A stretch of DNA of 64,000 bases from JAGWAJ01 sp026707615 (lineage in GTDB: Bacteria; Acidobacteriota; Vicinamibacteria; Vicinamibacterales; UBA8438), in the NCBI GenBank assembly GCA_965207595.1, contig CBDBMW010000013.1, forward strand, positions 248,001 to 312,000, read 5' to 3'. A program made the translations under genes and the position numbers. Positions within the stretch are counted from its first letter, which is position 1. Each line of letters opens with the position of its first letter. Shown piece after piece: positions 16,192-24,198 of the stretch. The notes below the pieces were generated by a model. The model ran no database searches, had not been told where the DNA came from, and saw only the letters and a list, made by a program, of their open reading frames with translations.

Positions 16192-17937
16192 GTGAGCTAC
16201 CCACTGCCGGTCGTCAACCTCCCGCGCGCGGTGCCGCCGACGGCGATGCGGCCGCCGCAGGAGACCATCCCGCAGACCCGGACGGAGCGCGAGGTGATGC
16301 TGCGGCAGGTCCAGGCGTACGTGGCGGCGCGCCGGAGCGAGATCACGCCGCCGCTGGTGCTCGACGAGTTGCGCGCCCGTTCCGAGGAGGTCGTCCGCGC
16401 CCACGGTATCGACGACAAGTACCTCGACTACGTCGGCGTGCTGCTCGGCAACGAGACGTGGCGCGAGCACCTGGCCGCCGTCCCCTACGACCGGCGCCTC
16501 CTGCTGCTGCCGAAGTGCCTGCGGGTGGAGGATCGCTGCCCCGCCCCGTTCGACGAGTTCGGCCTGCTGTGCAAGCAGTGCGGCCTCTGCACCATCCAGG
16601 ACCTGCAGGAGGAAGCCGAGAAGCTCGGCTATGCCGTGCTCGTGGCCGAGGGTTCGGCGCTGGTGATGGCGCTCATCCAGACCGGCAAGATCGAGGCGAT
16701 CGTCGGCGTGAGCTGTCTCTCGGTGCTGGAGCGGGCCCACCCGTTCATGGAGGCGGCGGCCATCCCGGGCGTCGCGATCCCGTTGCTGCAGGACGACTGC
16801 AAGGACACCGGGGTCGACGTGGAATGGGTCTGGGATTTCATCCACGCGACCAGCGACGACCGGACCCGGCGGCTCGATCTCGACGCGCTGCGCAAGGACG
16901 TGGAGAGCTGGTTCGCCCCGGCGGCGCTCGACGAGATCTTCGGCGGCCCGCCCGAGGGCGAGACCGAGACGCTGGCCCGCGGCGAGCTGACCCGCGCCGG
17001 CAAGCGCTGGCGGCCGTTTCTCACCGTGTGCGTGCACCAGGCCCTGCAGGACGACCCGCACGCACCGCCTCCCGATGCCCTGCGCAAGGTGGCGGTGGCC
17101 GTAGAGTGCTTCCACAAGGCCTCGCTGGTGCACGACGACATCGAGGACGGCGACGCCCGCCGCTACGGCGAGCCGACGCTGCACGCCTCGCACGGCGTGC
17201 CGGCCGCGCTGAACGTCGGGGACCTCCTCGTCGGCGAGGGCTACCGGCTGCTCGCCGAGAGCGAGTTCGCCCCGGAGATCCGTGCCCGGATGACGGCCAT
17301 CGCGGCCCGCGGCCACCGCACGCTCTGCCTCGGGCAGGGCGAGGAGCTGGCGTGGGCGCGCAGCCCGCGGCCCCTCAGCTCGCAGCAGGTGCTGCAGATC
17401 TTCCGCCAGAAGACCGCGCCCGCCTTCGGCGTCGCGCTGGAGCTCGGCGCGGCCTGCGCCGGCGCCGAGGCGGAGGTCTTCGACAAGCTGCGCGCCTACA
17501 GCGACGCGCTGGGCATCGCCTACCAGATCCGGGACGACGTGGACGACTTCGAGCCGTCCGTCGACGCCCCCGACGACGTGGCGGCGCTGCGGCCGTCGCT
17601 GCCGCTCGCCGTGGGCTACGAGCAGGCGAAGTCCGAGCCGGAGGTGCGCGCGCGGCTGGAGGCGGCCTGGCGCCGCGAGCAGGCCGCCGACGGGCGCTCC
17701 GACGAGGTCCGCGAGCTGCTCGAGCGCTTCGACGCCGCGGGCCGCAGCCGCCGCCTCATGGAGGGCTACAAGGAGGAGGCGATCCGCTGCCTCCCCGGCC
17801 TGACGAACCCCAGCCTCAAGGGACTGCTCCGCCGGGTCGTCGGCAAGATCTTCAGCGTCGAGATCCAGGGCTGGTGCAGTGAGTTTGAGGCTCGAAATGC
17901 TGCAGGTGGCCAGGCTGTCGCCGACGCTGCTCGGTGA
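16192..17937 (+). CDS. DUF116 domain fused to trans-polyprenyl diphosphate synthase
   Basis: A 581-residue fusion from GTG 16192 (GGAAGGGG upstream). Residues about 95-235 are DUF116: 'LLLPKCLRVEDRCPAPF' and 'GLLCKQCGLCTI' (C109, C116, C127, C130, C133), then 'AIVGVSCLSVLE'. From about 260 on is an isoprenyl diphosphate synthase: 'GKRWRPF', first Asp-rich motif 'HDDIEDGD' (near 315), second 'IRDDVDDFE' (near 448). The enzyme half condenses allylic diphosphate with IPP; chain length cannot be judged. DUF116 is a cysteine-rich domain of unknown role. The fusion ties the Fe-S half of the cluster to the terpene half. The next gene starts inside its last 60 bases. Confidence 0.87.
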   Translation: MSYPLPVVNLPRAVPPTAMRPPQETIPQTRTEREVMLRQVQAYVAARRSEITPPLVLDELRARSEEVVRAHGIDDKYLDYVGVLLGNETWREHLAAVPYDRRLLLLPKCLRVEDRCPAPFDEFGLLCKQCGLCTIQDLQEEAEKLGYAVLVAEGSALVMALIQTGKIEAIVGVSCLSVLERAHPFMEAAAIPGVAIPLLQDDCKDTGVDVEWVWDFIHATSDDRTRRLDLDALRKDVESWFAPAALDEIFGGPPEGETETLARGELTRAGKRWRPFLTVCVHQALQDDPHAPPPDALRKVAVAVECFHKASLVHDDIEDGDARRYGEPTLHASHGVPAALNVGDLLVGEGYRLLAESEFAPEIRARMTAIAARGHRTLCLGQGEELAWARSPRPLSSQQVLQIFRQKTAPAFGVALELGAACAGAEAEVFDKLRAYSDALGIAYQIRDDVDDFEPSVDAPDDVAALRPSLPLAVGYEQAKSEPEVRARLEAAWRREQAADGRSDEVRELLERFDAAGRSRRLMEGYKEEAIRCLPGLTNPSLKGLLRRVVGKIFSVEIQGWCSEFEARNAAGGQAVADAAR

Positions 17938-18757
17938 CGCGGCGGACCTGACGGCGGATTTCCTCGCGGCACGGCTGAATCCGGACGGCGGCTTCCAGGA
18001 TCGCGACGGGGCGAGCGACCTCTACTACACCGTCTTCGGCCTCGAGGCCCTGACCGCCCTGCGGCGCGAGTTGCCGGCCGCCGAGGTGCGCGGGTTCCTG
18101 GAGCGCCACGACGACCCGACCGGGCTCGACTTCGTGCACACCGCCTGCCTCGCCCGCTGCTGGGCCGACATCGGGGCCGCGGAAGCGGCGCCGGCCGCCG
18201 CGCTCGTCGGGCACCTCGAGACCTGGCGCACGCCCGACGGCGGCTACAGCCAGACCGCCGCGGCGGACCACGGGACCGCGTACGGCTGCTTCCTGGCTCT
18301 CGGCGCCTACGAGGACCTGGGCGTCGCGCTCCCGGCGCCGGATCGTCTCCTGGACTCCCTGACCGGGCTGCGCGCGGCCGACGGGGGCTACGGCAACCGG
18401 CCGGGCTCGCCGGCGGGCCTGACACCCCCGACCGCGGCCGCGGTGACCGTCCAGCGGCGCCTCGACCGACCTGCCGAGCCGGACGCGGTCGCGTGGCTCC
18501 GGGCCCGGCACCTGCCCGAAGGCGGGTTCCGCGCGTCGGCGGCGGCGCCGATTCCGGACCTGCTCTCGACGGCCACCGCGCTGCACGCGCTTGCGGGAGC
18601 GCACGCGCCGCTCGAGCCGCTCAGGGAGCCGTGCCTCGACTTCGTCGACAGCCTCTGGACCAACTCCGGCGGCTTCTACGGCAGTTGGGGCGACGACGTG
18701 CAGGACTGCGAGTACACGTTCTACGCCCTGCTCGCACTGGGGCACCTGAGCCTGTGA
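17879..18757 (+). CDS. Prenyltransferase beta-subunit-like / terpenoid cyclase-repeat protein
   Basis: A 292-residue alpha/alpha-barrel protein from GTG 17879 (ATG 17897 is an alternative). Five repeats carry Gly-rich turns: 'NPDGGFQDRDGASDLYYTV', 'TPDGGYSQTAAADHGTAYG', 'AADGGYGNRPG', 'LPEGGFRASA' and 'SGGFYGSWGDDVQDCEYTF'. This is the repeat of protein prenyltransferase beta subunits and of squalene cyclases. The final 'DVQDCEYTFYALLALGHL' loosely matches the Asp/Cys zinc site of Rab geranylgeranyltransferase beta, but a full zinc triad is not certain. It lies between a polyprenyl synthase and a class II cyclase, so an accessory domain of cyclisation or a lipid transferase are both possible. 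Confidence 0.75.
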   Translation: MSLRLEMLQVARLSPTLLGDAADLTADFLAARLNPDGGFQDRDGASDLYYTVFGLEALTALRRELPAAEVRGFLERHDDPTGLDFVHTACLARCWADIGAAEAAPAAALVGHLETWRTPDGGYSQTAAADHGTAYGCFLALGAYEDLGVALPAPDRLLDSLTGLRAADGGYGNRPGSPAGLTPPTAAAVTVQRRLDRPAEPDAVAWLRARHLPEGGFRASAAAPIPDLLSTATALHALAGAHAPLEPLREPCLDFVDSLWTNSGGFYGSWGDDVQDCEYTFYALLALGHLSL

Positions 18758-20793
18758 GCGAACACCTCGATCCACCGCGCGGTGCGGATCGGGTCGGCCA
18801 CGACGCCGACCGCGCACCTGGGCCTGCGAGCGAACACCTCGATCCACCGGCGCGGGCCGCGGCCGGCGTTCTCGCCCCGGCGGACCCGCGAGGGCCGGAC
18901 GAGCTCGGGGAGCGGGACGCGACCCTCGAGCGCATCACGGACCGCGTGCTCGCGGCCCGCACGTCGGACGGGCACTGGACCGGGGAGCTGTCGTCGTCCG
19001 CGCTCTCGACGGCCACCGCCGTAATCGCGCTCGCGCTGGTCGGCCGCCGCCGGCCGCGTCCGTCCCTCGACACGCTCGTCCGCGGAGGCGTGACCTGGCT
19101 GGTCGGATCCGCGAACGCCGACGGCGGCTGGGGCGACACCACCGACAGCCCCAGCAACGTCAGCACGACCGCGCTCTGCTGGGCGGCGCTGGCCATCGCA
19201 GGCTGCGACGAGGCCGGGCAACGCGCGGCCGTCGAGCGTGCGCGCGACTGGATGCTCCGCGCCGCCGGCAGCCTGGAGCCGCGACCGCTCGCGCGCGCGA
19301 TCAGCCGGCGCTACGGCAAGGACCGCACGTTCTCGGTGCCCATCCTGACCGTGCTCGCGCTGGCCGGGCTGCTCGGGCCGGACGGACCAGGAGGTCGCGT
19401 GCCGGACGGCGGGCGGAACGGCGGCGGCGGGACGATCGGCAGCGGGACGATCGGCAGCGGCTGGCGTCACGTGCCCCAGTTGCCGTTCGAGCTGGCCGCG
19501 GTGCCGCCGGCCTTCTACCGCTGGCTGCGGCTTCCCGTGGTCAGCTACGCCCTGCCGGCCCTGATCGCCATCGGGCAGGCGCGCCACCGTCAACGCCCCA
19601 CGCGCAACCCGCTGGCGCGCCTCGCGCGGCGGGCGGCCCGCGCCCGCACCCTGCGCCGGCTGGAGGCGATCCAGCCGCGGGGCGGGGGCTTTCTCGAGGC
19701 GGCGCCGCTCACGAGCTTCGTCGTGATGAGCCTCGTGGCGGCCGGCGAGACGGCGCATCCCGTGGTGGATCGCGGCGTGGAGTTCCTGGAGCGCTCCGTG
19801 CGCGCCGACGGAAGCTGGCCCATCGACACGAACCTGGCCACCTGGGCGACGACGCTCGGCGTCAACGCGCTGGCCCGCCGCCGCGGCTGGCGCGAGCGGA
19901 TCGGGCCCCGCGGGTGCGCGGCGCTCCGCCGCTGGCTGCTCGATCAGCAGTACCGGGAGCGCCACGTCTACACGGACGCCGCCCCGGGCGGCTGGGCCTG
20001 GACCGACCTGCCGGGGGGCGTGCCGGACGCCGACGACACGCCGGGGGCGCTGCTCGCGCTCCACGTGCTCGGCGCCGACGACGCCGAGCACCGCGAGGCG
20101 GCCTGCGCCGGGATCGGCTGGCTCCTCGACCTGCAGAACGCGGACGGCGGCATCCCGACGTTCTGCCGCGGCTGGGGGGCGCTGCCGTTCGACCGCAGCA
20201 GCCCCGACCTGACCGCGCACACGCTGCGCGCCTGGACCGCGTGGCGGACCGTCCTGCCTGCGAGTCTGCGGGTGCGCACCGAGAGCGCGACGCGGCGCGC
20301 GGTCGGGTTCCTGGAGCGGGCGCAGCGGGCGGACGGCGCCTGGATCCCGCTGTGGTTCGGCAACCAGGGCGCTCCGGACGACGCCAATCCGGTCTACGGA
20401 ACGGCGCGGGTGCTGGAGGGGCTCGCCGCTCTCCCCGACGCCGAAGCGCCTCTCGCGGCCGAGGCGCGGGCCGCCCGCTGGCTGGTCGGCGCGCAGGGGA
20501 GCGACGGAGGCTGGGGCGGCGCGCCCGGCGTTCCGGCGTCCATCGAGGAGACGGCGGTCGCCGTCTCGGCGCTGGCCACGGTCGGGCGCCTGGCGCGCCG
20601 GTCTGCCGGGCCCGAGCTCGACGCGGCGGTGGACGGCGGCGTGCGCTGGTTGATCGACGCCACCGGCGGGGGACGGCAGGCGGCGCCGGCGCCCATCGGA
20701 CTGTACTTCGCGAAGCTCTGGTACTCCGAGACGTTGTATCCGTGGATTTTCACTCTCGGGGCCCTCACCTCGCTCCGACCCCGTTCGCGATGA
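18754..20793 (+). CDS. Class II terpene cyclase, squalene-hopene cyclase-like
   Basis: A 679-residue protein from GTG 18754, overlapping the previous stop (GTGA). QW-type repeats occur throughout ('ADGGWGDTTDSPSNVST', 'ADGSWPIDTNLATW', 'ADGAWIPLWFGNQ', 'SDGGWGGAPGVPASIEET'), and the catalytic Asp motif is 'VPDADDTPG' (DxDD form, near residue 425). Squalene-hopene cyclases protonate a polyprene and fold it into rings. The protein is longer than typical bacterial SHC (about 630-660) because of a Gly-rich insert near 230 and a low-complexity N-terminus. Paired with a dedicated polyprenyl synthase but no squalene synthase genes (hpnCDE), its substrate may be a polyprenyl diphosphate or derivative rather than squalene. 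Confidence 0.85.
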   Translation: MSEHLDPPRGADRVGHDADRAPGPASEHLDPPARAAAGVLAPADPRGPDELGERDATLERITDRVLAARTSDGHWTGELSSSALSTATAVIALALVGRRRPRPSLDTLVRGGVTWLVGSANADGGWGDTTDSPSNVSTTALCWAALAIAGCDEAGQRAAVERARDWMLRAAGSLEPRPLARAISRRYGKDRTFSVPILTVLALAGLLGPDGPGGRVPDGGRNGGGGTIGSGTIGSGWRHVPQLPFELAAVPPAFYRWLRLPVVSYALPALIAIGQARHRQRPTRNPLARLARRAARARTLRRLEAIQPRGGGFLEAAPLTSFVVMSLVAAGETAHPVVDRGVEFLERSVRADGSWPIDTNLATWATTLGVNALARRRGWRERIGPRGCAALRRWLLDQQYRERHVYTDAAPGGWAWTDLPGGVPDADDTPGALLALHVLGADDAEHREAACAGIGWLLDLQNADGGIPTFCRGWGALPFDRSSPDLTAHTLRAWTAWRTVLPASLRVRTESATRRAVGFLERAQRADGAWIPLWFGNQGAPDDANPVYGTARVLEGLAALPDAEAPLAAEARAARWLVGAQGSDGGWGGAPGVPASIEETAVAVSALATVGRLARRSAGPELDAAVDGGVRWLIDATGGGRQAAPAPIGLYFAKLWYSETLYPWIFTLGALTSLRPRSR

Positions 20794-21716
20794 GTCAGAG
20801 AGCGGGCGCCGATCCGGGTGGCGGCGACGCCGTCGACTCCGCCCCGGAGGCGTTCCGCGACAATCCTCGTCAGGCAGCAGGCGCCGACCCGGTTCGGGAC
20901 GACGCCCTTGCGGAATCCGCTCCGCGCGGGAGTGCGGCGGCACCTCGGGCACCGAGAGGCGGGGGCTTGCGCCGGAACGCGCGCTTCGCCTGGACCATCG
21001 CGACGCTCGTGGTCGTGCAGGCCATCGTCTGCGGCGTGGCCGTCCTGCCGGTGATCGCGCTGTGGGCACCCCTGCTGGGCTGGGCCGCGGACAACCCCGT
21101 CGCCGGGATCGCGGCCGTGAGCTTCGCCGCGATTCCTTCCTACGCCCTCTTCGCGATCACGCTGATGTTCGCCTCCGCGGTCGCCACCCGCGCGACCGGC
21201 TGGCGAACGCGGCCGGACGCCAACCTGCGGCTCGCCGAGCTCGACTGGCCGTTGCTGGACTGGGTGCGCTACATGGTCGCGACGCACATCGTGCGCCTGT
21301 TCGCCGGCACGCTCTTCCGCGGGACGCCCATCTGGAGCGCCTACCTCCGCCTGAACGGGGCGCGGGTGGGGCGCCGCGTCTACGTGAACAGCCTCGCCGT
21401 CAGCGACCACAACCTGCTGGAGTTCGGCGACGACGTGGTCATCGGCGGCGACGTCCACCTGTCGGGCCATACGGTGGAGGGCGGCTACGTCAAGACGGGT
21501 CGGGTGTGCCTGCGCAACCACGTGACCATCGGGCTCGGCTCGGTGATCGGCATCGGGGCAACGATTGGTCCCGATGTGCAGATCGGGGCGTTGAGCCTCG
21601 TGCCGAAGCACGTCACCCTCGACACGCGCGGCGTCTACGTCGGCGTGCCGGCCCGCCGCCTGGCGGACCGGAGGGGGCCGCGGACTGGTTCGCCGGGCGC
21701 CGCGTCGGGGACCTGA
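20790..21716 (+). CDS. Membrane-linked hexapeptide-repeat acyltransferase-like protein
   Basis: A 308-residue protein whose ATG overlaps the cyclase stop (ATGA). The first 70 residues are polar; two hydrophobic segments (about 75-105 and 115-145) span the membrane; residues 185-290 are left-handed beta-helix repeats ('FGDDVVIGGDVHLSGHTVEGG', read as isoleucine-patch hexapeptides, then 'IGLGSVIGIGATIGPDVQIGAL'). Such domains transfer acetyl or acyl groups from CoA or carrier proteins. As last gene of the terpenoid cluster, it may decorate the lipid product. It resembles the C-terminal acyltransferase-like part found in some NRPS-terminal proteins. Confidence 0.75.
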   Translation: MSQRAGADPGGGDAVDSAPEAFRDNPRQAAGADPVRDDALAESAPRGSAAAPRAPRGGGLRRNARFAWTIATLVVVQAIVCGVAVLPVIALWAPLLGWAADNPVAGIAAVSFAAIPSYALFAITLMFASAVATRATGWRTRPDANLRLAELDWPLLDWVRYMVATHIVRLFAGTLFRGTPIWSAYLRLNGARVGRRVYVNSLAVSDHNLLEFGDDVVIGGDVHLSGHTVEGGYVKTGRVCLRNHVTIGLGSVIGIGATIGPDVQIGALSLVPKHVTLDTRGVYVGVPARRLADRRGPRTGSPGAASGT

Positions 21717-22003
21717 CGCTCACATGGCGACCCGTCTTCTGCGGCGCGGAGTGCGCCGGCGCCGGTAGACGCGGCCCACCGGCCCGCGGCCCCAGCCTTC
21801 GCCTCCAGTTCCCCGGCGCACAGACGGCCGACGTCGTTCCCGGTCGCTTCACCGTTCGGATCAAGGACGTAGACGCGGTCGTCAGGCCGGAGTGCCGCGG
21901 TTCTGACCAACTCCTCCATCCAGGCGGACGCTTCCTGCGCCGCCGCCCGCGATGCGACGCACGTCGGCGTCAGCACGACCCGCACGGTGGTCCGTCTGCT
22001 CAT
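21635..22003 (-). CDS. Small hypothetical protein
   Basis: A 122-residue frame starting at ATG 22003 behind a strong GGGGAGGAG site. The first 45 residues look like a genuine alpha/beta start ('TTVRVVLTPTCVASRAAAQEA', in parts), while the C-terminal half is Arg/Ala-rich and runs 80 bases into the 3' end of the convergent hexapeptide-protein gene. I recognise no family. The region 22004-22312 between it and the cyclase-family gene carries nothing I can name. Confidence 0.4.
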   Translation of the reverse strand: MSRRTTVRVVLTPTCVASRAAAQEASAWMEELVRTAALRPDDRVYVLDPNGEATGNDVGRLCAGELEAKAGAAGRWAASTGAGALRAAEDGSPCERQVPDAAPGEPVRGPLRSARRRAGTPT

Positions 22004-22312
22004 GTCACGTTCTCCTCCCCGCTTCCGGCGCCCTTGCTCACCCTGACGGGCGCGTGGGAGCCGCGCGGGCGCGGACTCCACCGGTCACGCCTCTGCGGCG
22101 CAGACGCCTGTCGCGTCCTCGCCGTCATGGAGCAATGCGATGTCGGGTACGGAGACGGCTCACACCGCAGTGTCATTCGACGACCATGATCGAGCGGCGG
22201 CAGGTTGCGGAGACGGGCGACGAGTTGCGCGGGCGGGGCCGCGCGAGTAGGCTGCCGCTCGCCGCCCATCGTGATCGCGGCGGCGGTCGTTCCTGCGACC
22301 CGGGAGGGAGAG

Positions 22313-23296
22313 ATGACGAAGAGGCCAGTGAGGGAGGCGGCGCTCGTTCTGGTCGCGGTTTTCGCAGCGGGCGCGGCGTCGGGCCAGCCTGCGGGAACGG
22401 ACCGGACGGTGACCGAGGCGCAGTACGAGCAGTGGAAGGTGGAGCTGACCAACTGGGGCCGATGGGGCGTCGACGACGAGATTGGCGCGCTCAACCTGAT
22501 CACGCCGGCCAAGCGGCTGCAGGCGGTGGCGCTGGTCGAAGAAGGCGTCACGGTGTCCCTGGCCGGCGACGCCGATACCGTCGAGGCGGTGGACAACCCG
22601 TATCCCTACGAGCACGAGATGGTGGGGATCAGCTCGGACCGGCTCTCCGTCCGCTACCACGGCATCGCGCACACCCACCTCGACGCACTGGCCCACATCA
22701 ACGACGACGGCGTCTTCTACAACGGCTACGCGCCGGACGCCGAGGCGGTCCTGGCGAGCGGGCACCCGAAGAACTCGATTCACAACCTGAAGCACGGCAT
22801 CCTGACGCGTGGAGTGCTCGTCGACATCCCGCGCCTGCGCGGCGTGCCGTACCTGGAACCGGGAACGCCCATCTACGTCGAGGACCTGGAGGCGTGGGAG
22901 GAATTCGCAGGCGTGCGGGTCTCGTCCGGCGACGCGCTGTTCATCCGCACCGGTGTCTGGGCGCGCCGCGCCGCCGAGGGGCCGTGGTTGCGGGGGCGCC
23001 GGCCCGGCGGCCGCTCGGCGGGATTGCACCCGTCGGTCATTCCGTGGCTGAAGGAGCGCGACGTCGCGCTGATGGGGAGCGACCACCCGACCTACGTCGC
23101 GCCGTCGGAGCTGCCGGGCGCCGTCCACGACTTCGCGCTGCTCTACCTGGGCGTGCACATGTTCGACAACTGCGACCTGGAAGCGCTCGGCGCGGCGGCG
23201 GCGGAGCGCAGCCGCTGGGAGTTCCTGCTGATGGCGGCGCCGCTGCCGATCCGCGGCGGGACCGGGTCGCCGCTCAATCCGATCGCGGTATTCTGA
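22313..23296 (+). CDS. Cyclase family protein (kynurenine-formamidase-like hydrolase)
   Basis: A 327-residue secreted protein; ATG 22313 follows GGGAGGGAG. A signal peptide (1-25) precedes the cyclase domain. The metal motif is 'HGIAHTHLDALAHI', equivalent to the family HxGTHxDxxxH, followed by 'IPRLRGVPYLEPGTPI' and 'LFIRTGVW'. Family members are Zn/Mn amidohydrolases such as kynurenine formamidase and isatin hydrolase. This version belongs to the longer exported branch with 'WGRWGVDDEIGALNLIT' at the N-terminus. Substrate unknown; no kyn genes are nearby. Confidence 0.87.
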   Translation: MTKRPVREAALVLVAVFAAGAASGQPAGTDRTVTEAQYEQWKVELTNWGRWGVDDEIGALNLITPAKRLQAVALVEEGVTVSLAGDADTVEAVDNPYPYEHEMVGISSDRLSVRYHGIAHTHLDALAHINDDGVFYNGYAPDAEAVLASGHPKNSIHNLKHGILTRGVLVDIPRLRGVPYLEPGTPIYVEDLEAWEEFAGVRVSSGDALFIRTGVWARRAAEGPWLRGRRPGGRSAGLHPSVIPWLKERDVALMGSDHPTYVAPSELPGAVHDFALLYLGVHMFDNCDLEALGAAAAERSRWEFLLMAAPLPIRGGTGSPLNPIAVF

Positions 23297-23508
23297 GGGC
23301 CGCGTGTCGACGTGCCGGAAGACGCGCGGCGGAAGGCCCCGACGCAGGGAGGTAGCGGTGATCGAGGGCGACGGCGGTACGAGACGCGACGTAGGCGCAG
23401 CCGTCGATCTCGATGAGGCGTTTCCACCGCACGACCCGGGTCCGTGGCCCGCGGGGATGTCGTTGCGTCGCGAGGACATGTACGACGACGTCGGTCGTGC
23501 TGCGCTAC

Positions 23509-24057
23509 CTACCGCTCCGACGGGGGCTGCAGCTCCCCGCCGAACTGCCGGTCGAGGGTCTCGTAGTCGACGTAGTCCTGGTGGTGGGTCACCAGACCGT
23601 TCTCCACCGTGAGTACGGTGACGCCGGCCGTCTCGAACGCGACGCGAGTCCCGGGCCGGCCCAGTTGCGCCCCGTCGACGGTGCCGCGGTAGGTGACGAA
23701 GAGCGTGGCGTAGCGCCCCGTCTGGAACGCGCGGTCGACGACGGCCTCGGCGTCGGAGCCGACGCTGTTCGCCTGCAGGTAGGCCAGGAACTCGTCGCGG
23801 GAGGCGGCGCTCGTGATCGCCACCGCCTGCCCTTCCGCCGTCGGGTCGGCGAAGGTCATCGCCGGGCTCGCCACCTCCCGCACGTGGTCGTGGTCCGGGG
23901 CGTAGAGCGCGCGGAAGTAGTCCTGCGCGACGGCCAGGACGTCGCGGTCGCCCTGGGCGAGGGCGCGGTCTGCACTGCCACTCATGACCAGGCACCCCGC
24001 CGCCACCGCGGCCGCCGCGACGCCGCCTGCCCGTGCCCGCCAGGTACCGTCTCCCAC
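23509..24057 (-). CDS. NTF2/SnoaL-like secreted protein
   Basis: A 182-residue protein from GTG 24057 (GGGAGGAGG upstream). Signal peptide to about residue 35, then an NTF2-like cone: 'VLAVAQDYFRALYAPDHDHV', 'VVDRAFQTGRYATLFVTYRG' and 'GVTVLTVENGLVTHHQDYVDY'. SnoaL/NTF2-like domains bind small hydrophobic molecules and act as isomerases, cyclases or carriers. It is separated from the PQQ dehydrogenase at 24199 by about 140 bases on the same strand. The role is not evident. Confidence 0.75.
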   Translation of the reverse strand: MGDGTWRARAGGVAAAAVAAGCLVMSGSADRALAQGDRDVLAVAQDYFRALYAPDHDHVREVASPAMTFADPTAEGQAVAITSAASRDEFLAYLQANSVGSDAEAVVDRAFQTGRYATLFVTYRGTVDGAQLGRPGTRVAFETAGVTVLTVENGLVTHHQDYVDYETLDRQFGGELQPPSER

Positions 24058-24198
24058 GTTCGACCTCCTCCCATGTTCGACCTTCGTCCCGGGCGGCCGG
24101 TGCGCGTTCTCCCTCGGCTTCCGCGAGCCGGCTCCAACCGTGCCTCGGCAGAAGAACCGCGGCTCGCCCGGAAGCGCCGGGGTTGCCGGTCGCCGCCG

